Assembly (NCBI RefSeq): GCF_000003605.2
Contig: NW_003132488.1
Coordinates: 1-37,716, forward strand
From: Saccoglossus kowalevskii
Taxonomy: Eukaryota; Hemichordata; Enteropneusta; Harrimaniidae
Direction of reading: 5' to 3'
Length of the DNA stretch: 37,716 nucleotides
A program made the translations under genes and the position numbers. The number at the start of each line of letters is the position of its first letter. Position 1 is the stretch's first letter. Positions 1-9,711 of the stretch are shown here, one piece after another. The notes beneath the pieces are model-generated. The model saw only the letters and a program-made list of their open reading frames with translations. It made no database searches and was not told where the DNA came from.

Positions 1-134
1 TCACAGAAATAGTATTCGCGTTTTTGGCATTTGCATTGTTACAAATATCACTTCAGTCGTCTCGGTAAATACCGAAACACACATGAAATGCTTTTGTTCC
101 AGGGTAATTGCCTTGTTTTAGTAAAGTAATTATG
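1..134 (+). repeat. Partial spacer at left edge
   Basis: This is the 3' part of a unit spacer: octamer ATTTGCAT, dyad, T-run and the immediate 5' flank of the first tRNA. It begins in mid-unit. Confidence 0.9.
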
Positions 135-207
135 GGTAGCGTGGCCGAGCGGTCTAAGGCGCTGGTTTTAGGCTTCGATGGCGTGGGTTCGAATCCCATC
201 GCTGCCA
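135..207 (+). pseudogene. tRNA-Leu(TAG) with 9-nt deletion
   Basis: A TAG copy of 73 nt. The 3' side of the anticodon stem and the start of the variable arm (ACCAGTCAT) are missing, so the anticodon arm cannot form. C65 is T. The same deletion is found at 4296, showing a shared origin. Confidence 0.85.
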
Positions 208-543
208 GGTTGTTCAGTATTTTGCACAACTGTCATTCAAGCTGCCGTTATTCAATTTCTGTGTATACGGTTATGCACATGTTTTAGTCGCACTTTGAAA
301 TACAACAAATATTCACGGCAAGTAACTAAGCAATGCATACAATCTGATTAGATGATGAAATGAAACCCGGTGAACGTCATTTTAGTTAGTATCTACAGCA
401 TCAACAATTCCCAGGAAATAGTATTCGAATTTTTGGTATTTGCATTATTACAAATATCACTTCAGTCGTCTCGGTAAATACCGAAACACACACAAAATGC
501 TTGAGTTTCAGGGTAATTGAGTCGTTTTTGCCATGTAATTACG

Positions 544-625
544 GGTAGCGTGGCCGAGCGGTCCAAGGCGCTGGTTTAAGGCACCAGTCATTTCGATGGC
601 GTGGGTTCGAATTGCACCGCTGCCA
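544..625 (+). tRNA. tRNA-Leu(AAG), T stem damaged
   Basis: Full 82-nt body with anticodon AAG at 578-580. The T-stem 3' strand reads TGCAC instead of CCCAC (T61, G62), giving a G-G mismatch and spoiling the B box, so this copy is probably poorly transcribed. Confidence 0.65.
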
Positions 626-956
626 GGATGTTCAGTATTTTGCACAAATGTCATTCAAGCTGCCGTTATTCAATTTCTGTGTATACGGTTATGCACATGT
701 TTTAGTCGCACTTTGAAATCCAACAAATATTCACGGCAAGTAATTAAGCAATGCATACAATCTGATTCGATGATGAATGAACCCGGTGAACACATTTTAA
801 TGAGTAACTACAGCGTCAAAATTCCCAGAAAATAGTATTCGCGTTTTTGGCATTGCATTGTTACAAATATCACTTCAGTCGTCTCGGTAAATACCGAAAC
901 ACACATGAAATGCTTGTGTTTCGGGGTAATTGCCTTGTTTTTGCAAAGTAATTATG

Positions 957-1038
957 GGTAGCGTGGCCGAGCGGTCTAAGGCGCTGGTTTAAGGCACCAG
1001 TCATTTCGATGGCGTGGGTTCGAATCCCACCGCTGCTA
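957..1038 (+). tRNA. tRNA-Leu-AAG: tRNA-Leu(AAG), near consensus
   Basis: Only C72 to T departs from the AAG consensus, making a G1-T72 wobble at the end of the acceptor stem. A and B boxes are intact. The upstream octamer has lost one T. Confidence 0.85.
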
Positions 1039-1374
1039 GGTTGTTGAGTATTTTGCACAACTGTCATTCAAGCTGCCGTTATTCAATTTCTGTGTATACG
1101 GCTATGCACATGTTTTAGTCGCACTTTGAAATAAAACAAATATTCACGGCAAGTAACTAAGCAATGCATACAATCTGATTAGATGATGAAATGAAACCCG
1201 GTGAACGTCATTTTAGTGAGTATCTACAGCGTCAACAATTCCCAGGAAATAGTATTCGAATTTGTGGCATTTGCATTGTTAAAAATATCACTTCAGTCGT
1301 CTCGGTAAATACCGAAACACACATGAAATGCTTTTGTTCCAGGTTAATTGCCTTGTTTTAGTAAAGTAATTATG

Positions 1375-1456
1375 GGTAGCGTGGCCGAGCGGTCTAAGGC
1401 GCTTGTTTAAGGCACCAGTCATTTCGACGGCGTGGGTTCGAATCCCACCGCTGCCA
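1375..1456 (+). tRNA. tRNA-Leu-AAG: tRNA-Leu(AAG), anticodon-stem mismatch
   Basis: Anticodon AAG. G29 to T gives a T-C mismatch in the anticodon stem (CTTGT/ACCAG), and the variable arm reads TTCGACGGC. Promoter boxes are intact. Confidence 0.75.
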
Positions 1457-1792
1457 GGTTGTTGAGTATTTTGCACAACTGTCATTCAAACTGCCGTTAT
1501 TCAATTTCTGTGTATACGGCTATGCACATGTTTTAGTCGCACTTTAAAATAAAACAAATATTCACGGCAAGTAACTAAGCAATGCATACAATCTGATTAG
1601 ATGATGAAATGAAACCCGGTGAACGTCATTTTAGTGAGTATCTACAGCGTCAACAATTCCCAGGAAATAGTATTCGAATTTGTGGCATTTGCATTGTTAA
1701 AAATATCACTTCAGTCGTCTCGGTAAATACCGAAACACACATGAAATGCTTTTGTTCAAGGGTAATTGCCTTGTTTTAGTAAATTAATTATG

Positions 1793-1874
1793 GGTAGCGT
1801 GGCCGAGCGGTCTAAGGCGCTGGTTTTAGGCACCAGTCATTTCGATGGCGTGGGTTCGAATCCCACCGCTGCCA
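1793..1874 (+). tRNA. tRNA-Leu-TAG: tRNA-Leu(TAG), consensus
   Basis: A perfect example of the TAG form. The anticodon loop is TTTAGGC between CTGGT and ACCAG, and everything else equals the AAG consensus, so one A34-to-T change separates the two. UAG would read CUA and CUG leucine codons. Acceptor, D, variable, T arms and A73 are all regular. The 3' flank is the TGTTGTTTAG type. Confidence 0.95.
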
Positions 1875-1898
1875 TGTTGTTTAGTATTTTGCACAACA
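1875..1898 (+). terminator. Hairpin enclosing the terminator (TAG-unit example)
   Basis: TGTTGT and ACAACA can pair as a 6-bp stem directly after the tRNA, with the TTTT at 1887-1890 in the loop. In the GGTTGT...ACAACT units the outer pair becomes G-T, so the stem is roughly kept in both subfamilies. Confidence 0.4.
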
Positions 1899-2208
1899 GT
1901 CATTTATGCTGGCATGATACAATTTCAGTGTTTCCGACTATGCACATGTTTATTTCGCATGTTGAAATCCAACAAATATTCACGGCAAATAATTAAGCAG
2001 TGCATACAATCTGATTAGATGACGAAATGAAACCCGGTGAACACATTTTAATGAGTAACTACAGCGTCAAAAATCCCAGAAAATAGTATTCGCGTTTTTG
2101 GCAATTGCATTGTTACAAATACAACTTCAGTCGTCTCGGTAAATACCGAAACACACATGAAATGCTTTGGTTTCAGGGTAATTGCCTTGTTTTAGTAAAG
2201 TAATTATT

Positions 2209-2290
2209 GGTAGCGTGGCCGTGCGGTCTAAGGCGCTGGTTTTAGGCACCAGTCATTTCGATGGTGTGGTTTCGAATACCACTGCTGCCA
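2209..2290 (+). tRNA. tRNA-Leu-TAG: tRNA-Leu(TAG), A14-to-T class with compensated T stem
   Basis: Anticodon TAG. A14, normally invariant, is T. G53 and C61 are changed together to T and A, so the T stem GTGGT/ACCAC still pairs fully although the B box is altered. C48 and C66 are also T. The upstream octamer is mutated to AATTGCAT. Likely weak or non-functional, but it recurs at 5122, 8042, 10125 and 28481. Confidence 0.7.
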
Positions 2291-2624
2291 TGTTGTTTAG
2301 TATTTTGCACAACAGTCATTTATGCTGGCATAATACAATTACAGTGTTTACGACTATGCACATGTTTATTTCGCATGTTGAAATCCAACAATTATTCACG
2401 GCAACTAATTAAGCAGTTCTTACAATCTGATTAGATGACGAAATGAAACCCGGTGAACACATTTAATGAGTAACTACAGCGTCAAAAATTCCCAGAAAAT
2501 AGTATTCTCATTTTTGACTTTTGCATTGTTACAAATATCACATCAGTCGTCTCGGTGAATACCGAAACACACATGAAATGCTTGTGTTTCAGGGTAATTG
2601 CCTTGTTTTTGCAAAGTAATTATG

Positions 2625-2706
2625 GGTAGCGTGGCCGAGCGGTCTAAGGCGCTGGTTTAAGGCACCAGTCATCTCGATGTCGTGGGTTCGAATCCCACCG
2701 CTGCCA
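2625..2706 (+). tRNA. tRNA-Leu-AAG: tRNA-Leu(AAG), variable-arm variant
   Basis: AAG form with variable arm CATCTCGATGTC. All stems pair and both promoter boxes are intact. The octamer is changed to TTTTGCAT. The same GATGTC variant recurs only at 28897. Confidence 0.9.
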
Positions 2707-2936
2707 GGTTGTTGAGTATTTTGCACAACTGTCATTCAAGCTGCCGTTATTCAATTTCTGTGTATACGGCTATGCACATGTTTTAGTCGCACTTTAAAAT
2801 AAAACAAATATTCACGGCAAGTAACTAAGCAATGCATGCAATCTGATTAGATGATGAAATGAAACCCGGTGAACGTCATTTTAGTGAGTATCTACAGCGT
2901 CAACAATTCCCAGGAAATAGTATTCGAATTTGTGGC

Positions 2937-2944
2937 ATTTGCAT
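2937..2944 (+). promoter_or_regulatory. Octamer-like ATTTGCAT upstream of tRNA (unit example)
   Basis: ATTTGCAT is the reverse complement of the POU/Oct octamer ATGCAAAT. It lies 98 bp before the tRNA at 3043. By eye it is intact in 73 of 91 units and changed in 18. The octamer is a known distal element of vertebrate snRNA-type Pol III/Pol II promoters; a role at a tRNA-Leu gene is inference only. Confidence 0.4.
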
Positions 2945-2969
2945 TGTTAAAAATATCACTTCAGTCGTC

Positions 2970-2983
2970 TCGGTAAATACCGA
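2970..2983 (+). promoter_or_regulatory. Short dyad TCGGTAAATACCGA (unit example)
   Basis: Arms TCGGT and ACCGA flank AAAT, about 60 bp before the tRNA. Most left-family units keep it; many middle-family units have lost one arm. It could be a protein site or a chance palindrome. Confidence 0.3.
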
Positions 2984-3023
2984 AACACACATGAAATGCT
3001 TTTGTTCCAGGGTAATTGCCTTG

Positions 3024-3027
3024 TTTT
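3024..3027 (+). terminator. T-run upstream of the tRNA (unit example)
   Basis: TTTT (TTTTT in many other units) lies about 16 bp before the tRNA start. It could stop Pol III reading through from the preceding unit. This is inference. Confidence 0.25.
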
Positions 3028-3049
3028 AGTAAAGTAATTATGGGTAGCG

Positions 3050-3060
3050 TGGCCGAGCGG
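3050..3060 (+). promoter_or_regulatory. Pol III A box (unit example)
   Basis: TGGCCGAGCGG spans T8 to G19 of the tRNA and fits the A-box consensus TRGYNNARYNGG. It is the internal TFIIIC site, encoded by the D arm. Confidence 0.85.
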
Positions 3061-3102
3061 TCTAAGGCGCTGGTTTAAGGCACCAGTCATTTCGATGGCG
3101 TG

Positions 3103-3113
3103 GGTTCGAATCC
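3103..3113 (+). promoter_or_regulatory. Pol III B box (unit example)
   Basis: GGTTCGAATCC spans G52 to C62 and is a perfect B box, the main TFIIIC contact. Copies with T58, C57 or a changed 53-61 pair depart from it. Confidence 0.88.
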
Positions 3114-3136
3114 CACCGCTGCCAGGTTGTTGAGTA

Positions 3137-3140
3137 TTTT
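3137..3140 (+). terminator. Pol III terminator TTTT (unit example)
   Basis: TTTT lies 12 bp after the discriminator base and is the first T-run downstream. It is kept in 88 of 91 units; those at 9712, 23894 and 28068 have only TTT there. A second TTTT at 3199-3202 could act as backup. Confidence 0.75.
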
Positions 3141-3460
3141 GCACAACTGTCATTCAAGCTGCCGTTATTCAATTTCTGTGTATACGGCTATGCACATGTT
3201 TTAGTCGCACTTTAAAATAAAACAAATATTCACGGCAAGTAACTAAGCAATGCATACAATCTGATTAGATGATGAAATGAAACCCGGTGAACGTCATTTT
3301 AGTGAGTATCTACAGCGTCAACAATTCCCAGGAAATAGTATTCGAATTTGTGGCATTTGCATTGTTAAAAATATCACTTCAGTCGTCTCGGTAAATACCG
3401 AAACACACATGAAATGCTTTTGTTCCAGGGTAATTGCCTTGTTTTAGTAAATTAATTATG

Positions 3461-3542
3461 GGTAGCGTGCCCGAGCGGTCTAAGGCGCTGGGTTTAGGCA
3501 CCAGTCATTTCGATGGCGTGGGTTCGAATCCCACCGCTGCCA
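3461..3542 (+). tRNA. tRNA-Leu-TAG: tRNA-Leu(TAG), D- and anticodon-stem changes
   Basis: Anticodon TAG. G10 to C breaks the first D-stem pair and the A box; T31 to G leaves a G-A mismatch beside the anticodon loop. Probably impaired. Confidence 0.7.
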
Positions 3543-3877
3543 TGTTGTTTAGTATTTTGCACAACAGTCATTTATGCTGGCATGATACAATTTCAGTGTT
3601 TCAGACTATGCACATGTTTATTTCGCATGTTGAAATCCAACAAATATTCACGGCAAATAATTAAGCAGTGCATACAATCTGATTAGATGACGAAATGAAA
3701 CCCGGTGAACAGATTTTAATGAGTAACTACAGCGTCAAAAATTCCCAGAAAATAGTATTCGCGTTTTTGGCATTTGCATTGTTACAAATATCACTTCAGT
3801 CGTCTCGGTAAATACCGAAACACACATGAAATGCTTGTGTTTCGGGGTAATTGCCTTGTTTTTGCAAAGTAATTATG

Positions 3878-3959
3878 GGTAGCGTGGCCGAGCGGTCTAA
3901 GGCGCTGGTTTAAGGCACCAGTCATTTCGATGGCGTGGGTTCGAATCCCACCGCTGCCA
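3878..3959 (+). tRNA. tRNA-Leu-AAG: tRNA-Leu(AAG), consensus
   Basis: Identical to the AAG consensus over 82 nt, with octamer, dyad and TTTT present. Confidence 0.95.
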
Positions 3960-4295
3960 GGTTGTTGAGTATTTTGCACAACTGTCATTCAAGCTGCCGT
4001 TATTCAATTTCTGTGTATACGGCTATGCACATGTTTTAGTCGCACTTTGAAATAAAACAAATATTCACGGCAAGTAACTAAGCAATGCATACAATCTGAT
4101 TAGATGATGAAATGAAACCCGGTGAACGAAATTTTAGTGAGTATCTACAGCGTCAACAATTTCCAGGAAATAGTATTCGAATTTGTGGCATTTGCATTTT
4201 TAAAAATATCACTTCAGTCGTCTCGGTAAATACCGAAACACACATGAAATGCTTTTGTTCCAGGGTAATTGCCTTGTTTTAGTAAAGTAATTATG

Positions 4296-4368
4296 GGTAG
4301 CGTGGCCGAGCGGTCTAAGGCGCTGGTTTTAGGCTTCGATGGCGTGGGTTCGAATCCCATCGCTGCCA
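4296..4368 (+). pseudogene. tRNA-Leu(TAG) with 9-nt deletion
   Basis: Same 73-nt deleted form as at 135-207, including C65 to T, so one was copied from the other about 4.2 kb away. Confidence 0.85.
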
Positions 4369-4704
4369 GGTTGTTCAGTATTTTGCACAACTGTCATTCA
4401 AGCTGCCGTTATTCAATTTCTGTGTATACGGCTATGCACATGTTTTAGTCGCACTTTGAAATAAAACAAATATTCACGGCAAGTAACTAAGCAATGCATA
4501 CAATCTGATTAGATGATGAAATGAAACCCGGTGAACGTCATTTTAGTGAGTATCTACAGCGTCAACAATTCCCAGGAAATAGTATTCGAATTTGTGGCAT
4601 TTGCATTGTTAAAAATATCACTTCAGTCGTCTCGGTAAATACCGAAACACACATGAAATGCTTTTGTTCCAGGGTAATTGCCTTGTTTTAGTAAATTAAT
4701 TATG

Positions 4705-4786
4705 GGTAGCGTGGCCGAGCGGTCTAAGGCGCTGGTTTTAGGCACCAGTCATTTCGATGGCGTGGGTTCGAATCCCACCGCTGCCA
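4705..4786 (+). tRNA. tRNA-Leu-TAG: tRNA-Leu(TAG), consensus
   Basis: Identical to the TAG consensus; octamer intact and 3' terminator hairpin present. Confidence 0.95.
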
Positions 4787-5121
4787 TGTTGTTTAGTATT
4801 TTGCACAACAGTCATTTATGCTGGCATGATACAATTTCAGTGTTTCCGACTATGCACATGTTTATTTCGCATGTTGAAATCCAACAAATATTCACGGCAA
4901 ATAATTAAGCAGTGCTTACAATCTGATTAGATGACGAAATGAAACCCGGTGAACACATTTTAATGAGTAACTACAGCGTCAAAAATTCCCAGAAAATAGT
5001 ATTCGCGTTTTTGGCAATTGCATTGTTACAAATATCACTTCAGTCGTCTCGGTAAATACCGAAACACACATGAAATGCTTCGGTTTCAGGGTAATTGCCT
5101 TGTTTTAGTAAAGTAATTATT

Positions 5122-5203
5122 GGTAGCGTGGCCGTGCGGTCTAAGGCGCTGGTTTTAGGCACCAGTCATTTCGATGATGTGGTTTCGAATACCACTGCTG
5201 CCA
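5122..5203 (+). tRNA. tRNA-Leu-TAG: tRNA-Leu(TAG), A14-to-T class
   Basis: T14, T53-A61 and T66 as at 2209, with an extra G-to-A in the variable region (GATGAT). Octamer lost (AATTGCAT). Confidence 0.65.
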
Positions 5204-5537
5204 TGTTGTTTAGTATTTTGCACAACAGTCATTTATGCTGGCATAATACAATTACAGTGTTTACGACTATGCACATGTTTATTTCGCATGTTGAAATCCA
5301 ACAATTATTCACGGCAAATAATTAAGCAGTTCTTACAATCTGATTAGATGACGAAATGAAACCCGGTGAACACATTTAATGAGTAACTACAGCGTCAAAA
5401 ATTCCCAGAAAATAGTATTCTCATTTTTGACTTTTGCATTGTTACAAATATCACATCAGTCGTCTCGGTGAATACCGAAACACACATGAAATGCTTGTGT
5501 TTCAGGGTAATTGCCTTGTTTTTGCAAAGTAATTATG

Positions 5538-5619
5538 GGTAGCGTGGCCGAGCGGTCTAAGGCGCTGGTTTTAGGCACCAGTCATTTCGATGGCGTGGGT
5601 TCGAATCCCACCGCTGCCA
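5538..5619 (+). tRNA. tRNA-Leu-TAG: tRNA-Leu(TAG), consensus
   Basis: Consensus TAG body, but its 5' flank (TTTTTGCAAAG, octamer TTTTGCAT) is the kind otherwise found with AAG copies, so the unit looks recombinant. Confidence 0.94.
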
Positions 5620-5954
5620 TGTTGTTTAGTATTTTGCACAACAGTCATTTATGCTGGCATGATACAATTTCAGTGTTTCCGACTATGCACATGTTTATTT
5701 CGCATGTTGAAATCCAACAAATATTCACGGCAAATAATTAAGCAGTGCATACAATCTGATTAGATGACGAAATGAAACCCGGTGAACACATTTTAATGAG
5801 TAACTACAGCGTCAAAAATTCCCAGAAAATAGTATTCGCGTTTTTGGCATTTGCATTGTTACAAATATCACTTCAGTCGTCTCGGTAAATACCGAAACAC
5901 ACATGAAATGCTTTGGTTTCAGGGTAATTGCCTTGTTTTAGTAAAGTAATTATT

Positions 5955-6036
5955 GGTAGCGTGGCCGTGCGGTCTAAGGCGCTGGTTTTAGGCACCAGTC
6001 ATTTCGATGGTGTGGGATCGAATCCCACTGCTGCCA
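5955..6036 (+). tRNA. tRNA-Leu-TAG: tRNA-Leu(TAG), A14-to-T, T54-to-A
   Basis: Has T14, T48 and T66 of the A14-to-T class but an ordinary G53-C61 pair; T54 is A, which breaks the T54-A58 contact and the B box. It may be a conversion intermediate. Octamer intact. Confidence 0.65.
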
Positions 6037-6370
6037 TGTTGTTTAGTATTTTGCACAACAGTCATTTATGCTGGCATAATACAATTTCAGTGTTTACGAC
6101 TATGCACATGTTTATTTCGCATGTTGAAATCCAACAATTATTCACGGCAAATAATTAAGCAGTGCTTACAATCTGATTAGATGACGAAATGAAACCCGGT
6201 GAACACATTTAATGAGTAACTACAGCGTCAAAAATTCCCAGAAAATAGTATTCTCATTTTTGACTTTTGCATTGTTACAAATATCACTTCAGTCGTCTCG
6301 GTAAATACCGAAACACACATGAAATGCTTGTGTTTCAGGGTAATTGCCTTGTTTTTGCAAAGTAATTATG

Positions 6371-6452
6371 CGTAGCGTGGCCGAGCGGTCTAAGGCGCTG
6401 GTTTAAGGCACCAGTCATCTCGATGGCGTGGGTTCGAATCCCACCGCTGCCA
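6371..6452 (+). tRNA. tRNA-Leu-AAG: tRNA-Leu(AAG), G1 to C
   Basis: The first base is C, leaving C1-C72 unpaired; otherwise a good AAG copy with variable arm CATCTCGATGGC. End processing could suffer. Octamer lost. Confidence 0.8.
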
Positions 6453-6788
6453 GGTTGTTGAGTATTTTGCACAACTGTCATTCAAGCTGCCGTTATTCAA
6501 TTTCTGTGTATACGGCTATGCACATGTTTTAGTCGCACTTTAAAATAAAACAAATATTCACGGCAAGTAACTAAGCAATGCATACAATCTGATTAGATGA
6601 TGAAATGAAACCCGGTGAACGTCATTTTAGTGAGTATCTACAGCGTCAACAATTCCCAGGAAATAGTATTCGAATTTGTGGCATTTGCATTGTTAAAAAT
6701 ATCACTTCAGTCGTCTCGGTAAATACCGAAACACACATGAAATGCTTTTGTTCCAGGGTAATTGCCTTGTTTTAGTAAATTAATTATG

Positions 6789-6870
6789 GGTAGCGTGGCC
6801 GAGCGGTCTAAGGCGCTGGTTTTAGGCACCAGTCATTTCGATGGCGTGGGTTCGAATCCCACCGCTGCCA
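6789..6870 (+). tRNA. tRNA-Leu-TAG: tRNA-Leu(TAG), consensus
   Basis: Consensus TAG body but with the AGGTTGTTTAG 3' flank usually seen with AAG copies, another sign of exchange within the unit. Confidence 0.95.
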
Positions 6871-7206
6871 GGTTGTTTAGTATTTTGCACAACTGTCATT
6901 CAAGCTGCCGTTATTCAATTTCTGTGTATACGGCTATGCACATGTTTTAGTCGCACTTTAAAATAAATCAAATATTCACGGCAAGTAACTAAGCAATGCA
7001 TACAATCTGATTAGATGATGAAATGAAACCCGGTGAACGTCATTTTAGTGAGTATCTACAGCGTCAACAATTCCCAGGAAATAGTATTCGAATTTGTGGC
7101 ATTTGCATTGTTAAAAATATCACTTCAGTCGTCTCGGTAAATACCGAAACACACATGAAATGCTTTTGTTCCAGGGTAATTGCCTTGTTTTAGTAAAGTA
7201 ATTATG

Positions 7207-7288
7207 GGTAGCGTGGACGAGCGGTCTAAGGCGCTGGTTTAAGGCACCAGTCATTTCGATGGCGTGGGTTCGAATCCCACCGCTGCCA
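7207..7288 (+). tRNA. tRNA-Leu-AAG: tRNA-Leu(AAG), C11 to A
   Basis: Single departure: GTGGACGAG, C11 to A, which breaks the middle D-stem pair and the A box. Confidence 0.8.
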
Positions 7289-7624
7289 GGTTGTTGAGTA
7301 TTTTGCACAACTGTCATTCAAGCTGCCGTTATTCAATTTCTGTGTATACGGCTATGCACATGTTTTAGTCGCACTTTAAAATAAAACAAATATTCACGGC
7401 AAGTAACTAAGCAATGCATACAATCTGATTAGATGATGAAATGAAACCCGGTGAACGTCATTTTAGTGAGTATCTACAGCGTCAACAATTCCCAGGAAAT
7501 AGTATTCGAATTTGTGGCATTTGCATTGTTAAAAATATCACTTCAGTCGTCTCGGTAAATACCGAAACACACATGAAATGCTTTTGTTCCAGGGTAATTG
7601 CCTTGTTTTAGTAAATTAATTATG

Positions 7625-7706
7625 GGTAGCGTGGCCGAGCGGTCTAAGGCGCTGGTTTTAGGCACCAGTCATTTCGATGGCGTGGGTTCGAATCCCACCG
7701 CTGCCA
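7625..7706 (+). tRNA. tRNA-Leu-TAG: tRNA-Leu(TAG), consensus
   Basis: Consensus TAG. It starts a four-unit run (to 8957) that matches the order of classes at 1793-3124. Confidence 0.95.
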
Positions 7707-8041
7707 TGTTGTTTAGTATTTTGCACAACAGTCATTTATGCTGGCATGATACAATTTCAGTGTTTCCGACTATGCACATGTTTATTTCGCATGTTGAAAT
7801 CCAACAAATATTCACGGCAAATAATTAAGCAGTGCATACAATCTGATTGGATGACGAAATGAAACCCGGTGAACACATTTTAATGAGTAACTACAGCGTC
7901 AAAAATTCCCAGAAAATAGTATTCGCGTTTTTGGCAATTGCATTGTTACAAATATCACTTCAGTCGTCTCGGTAAATACCGAAACACACATGAAATGCTT
8001 TGGTTTCAGGGTAATTGCCTTGTTTTAGTAAAGTAATTATT

Positions 8042-8123
8042 GGTAGCGTGGCCGTGCGGTATAAGGCGCTGGTTTTAGGCACCAGTCATTTCGATGGTGT
8101 GGTTTCGAATACCACTGCTGCCA
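8042..8123 (+). tRNA. tRNA-Leu-TAG: tRNA-Leu(TAG), A14-to-T class
   Basis: T14 with T53-A61 and T66; in addition the D loop reads GGTATAAGG (C20a to A), shared with 10125. Octamer lost. Confidence 0.65.
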
Positions 8124-8457
8124 TGTTGTTTAGTATTTTGCACAACAGTCATTTATGCTGGCATAATACAATTACAGTGTTTACGACTATGCACATGTTT
8201 ATTTCGCATGTTGAAATCCAACAATTATTCACGGCAAATAATTAAGCAGTTCTTACAATCTGATTAGATGACGAAATGAAACCCGGTGAACACATTTAAT
8301 GAGTAACTACAGCGTCAAAAATTCCCAGAAAATAGTATTCTCATTTTTGACTTTTGCATTGTTACAAATATCACATCAGTCGTCTCGGTGAATACCGAAA
8401 CACACATGAAATGCTTGTGTTTCAGGGTAATTGCCTTGTTTTTGCAAAGTAATTATG

Positions 8458-8539
8458 GGTAGCGTGGCCGAGCGGTCTAAGGCGCTGGTTTAAGGCACCA
8501 GTCATCTCGATGGCGTGGGTTCGAATCCCACCGCTGCCA
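8458..8539 (+). tRNA. tRNA-Leu-AAG: tRNA-Leu(AAG), variable-arm variant
   Basis: AAG copy differing only in the variable-arm loop (CTCG for TTCG). All stems pair. Octamer TTTTGCAT. Confidence 0.92.
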
Positions 8540-8875
8540 GGTTGTTGAGTATTTTGCACAACTGTCATTCAAGCTGCCGTTATTCAATTTCTGTGTATAC
8601 GGCTATGCACATGTTTTAGTCGCACTTTAAAATAAAACAAATATTCACGGCAAGTAACTAAGCAATGCATACAATCTGATTAGATGATGAAATGAAACCC
8701 GGTGAACGTCATTTTAGTGAGTATCTACAGCGTCAACAATTCCCAGGAAATAGTATTCGAATTTGTGGCATTTGCATTGTTAAAAATATCACTTCAGTCG
8801 TCTCGGTAAATACCGAAACACACATGAAATGCTTTTGTTCCAGGGTAATTGCCTTGTTTTAGTAAAGTAATTATG

Positions 8876-8957
8876 GGTAGCGTGGCCGAGCGGTCTAAGG
8901 CGCTGGTTTAAGGCACCAGTCATTTCGATGGCGTGGGTTCGAATCCCACCGCTGCCA
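8876..8957 (+). tRNA. tRNA-Leu-AAG: tRNA-Leu(AAG), consensus
   Basis: Exact AAG consensus with all unit elements present. Confidence 0.95.
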
Positions 8958-9293
8958 GGTTGTTGAGTATTTTGCACAACTGTCATTCAAGCTGCCGTTA
9001 TTCAATTTCTGTGTATACGGCTATGCACATGTTTTAGTCGCACTTTAAAATAAAACAAATATTCACGGCAAGTAACTAAGCAATGCATACAATCTGATTA
9101 GATGATGAAATGAAACCCGGTGAACGTCATTTTAGTGAGTATCTACAGCGTCAACAATTCCCAGGAAATAGTATTCGAATTTGTGGCATTTGCATTGTTA
9201 AAAATATCACTTCAGTCGTCTCGGTAAATACCGAAACACACATGAAATGCTTTTGTTCCAGGGTAATTGCCTTGTTTTAGTAAATTAATTATG

Positions 9294-9375
9294 GGTAGCG
9301 TGGCCGAGCGGTCTAAGGCGCTGGTTTTAGGCACCAGTCATTTCGATGGCGTGGGTTCGAATCCCACCGCTGCCA
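9294..9375 (+). tRNA. tRNA-Leu-TAG: tRNA-Leu(TAG), consensus
   Basis: Exact TAG consensus followed by an AGGTTGTTGAG 3' flank of the AAG kind. Confidence 0.95.
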
Positions 9376-9711
9376 GGTTGTTGAGTATTTTGCACAACTG
9401 TCATTCAAGCTGCCGTTATTCAATTTCTGTGTATACGGCTATGCACATGTTTTAGTCGCACTTTAAAATAAAACAAATATTCACGGCAAGTAACTAAGCA
9501 ATGCATACAATCTGATTAGATGATGAAATGAAACCCGGTGAACGTCATTTTAGTGAGTATCTACAGCGTCAACAATTCCCAGGAAATAGTATTCGAATTT
9601 GTGGCATTTGCATTGTTAAAAATATCACTTCAGTCGTCTCGGTAAATACCGAAACACACATGAAATGCTTTTGTTCCAGGGTAATTGCCTTGTTTTAGTA
9701 AATTAATTATG

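Larger units (their letters stand above)
3043..3124 (+). tRNA. tRNA-Leu-AAG: tRNA-Leu(AAG), consensus; reference copy
   Basis: Reference AAG copy of 82 nt. Acceptor GGTAGCG/CGCTGCC pairs in all 7 positions (one T-G wobble), D stem GCC/GGC, anticodon stem CTGGT/ACCAG around loop TTAAGGC with AAG at 3077-3079, variable stem CAT/ATG with TTCG loop, T stem GTGGG/CCCAC with loop TTCGAAT, discriminator A73. No intron and no encoded CCA, as expected in eukaryotes. With A34 edited to inosine it would read CUU, CUC and CUA. The body is very close to animal cytosolic tRNA-Leu(AAG), which is from memory of the family, not a search. A box, B box and TTTT terminator are annotated separately. Confidence 0.96.

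Noticed and set aside
3043-3124. Intron in the tRNA anticodon loop
   Set aside because: The loop is exactly 7 nt in the consensus copies, leaving no room for an intron; the 8-nt loop at 34300 is a one-base insertion.
3266-3275. C-box-like ATGATGA in the spacer (possible C/D snoRNA)
   Set aside because: ATGATGA is present in many units, but no CTGA D box follows at a suitable distance except a chance CTGA in the 14.1-15.4 kb units, and no terminal stem was found.
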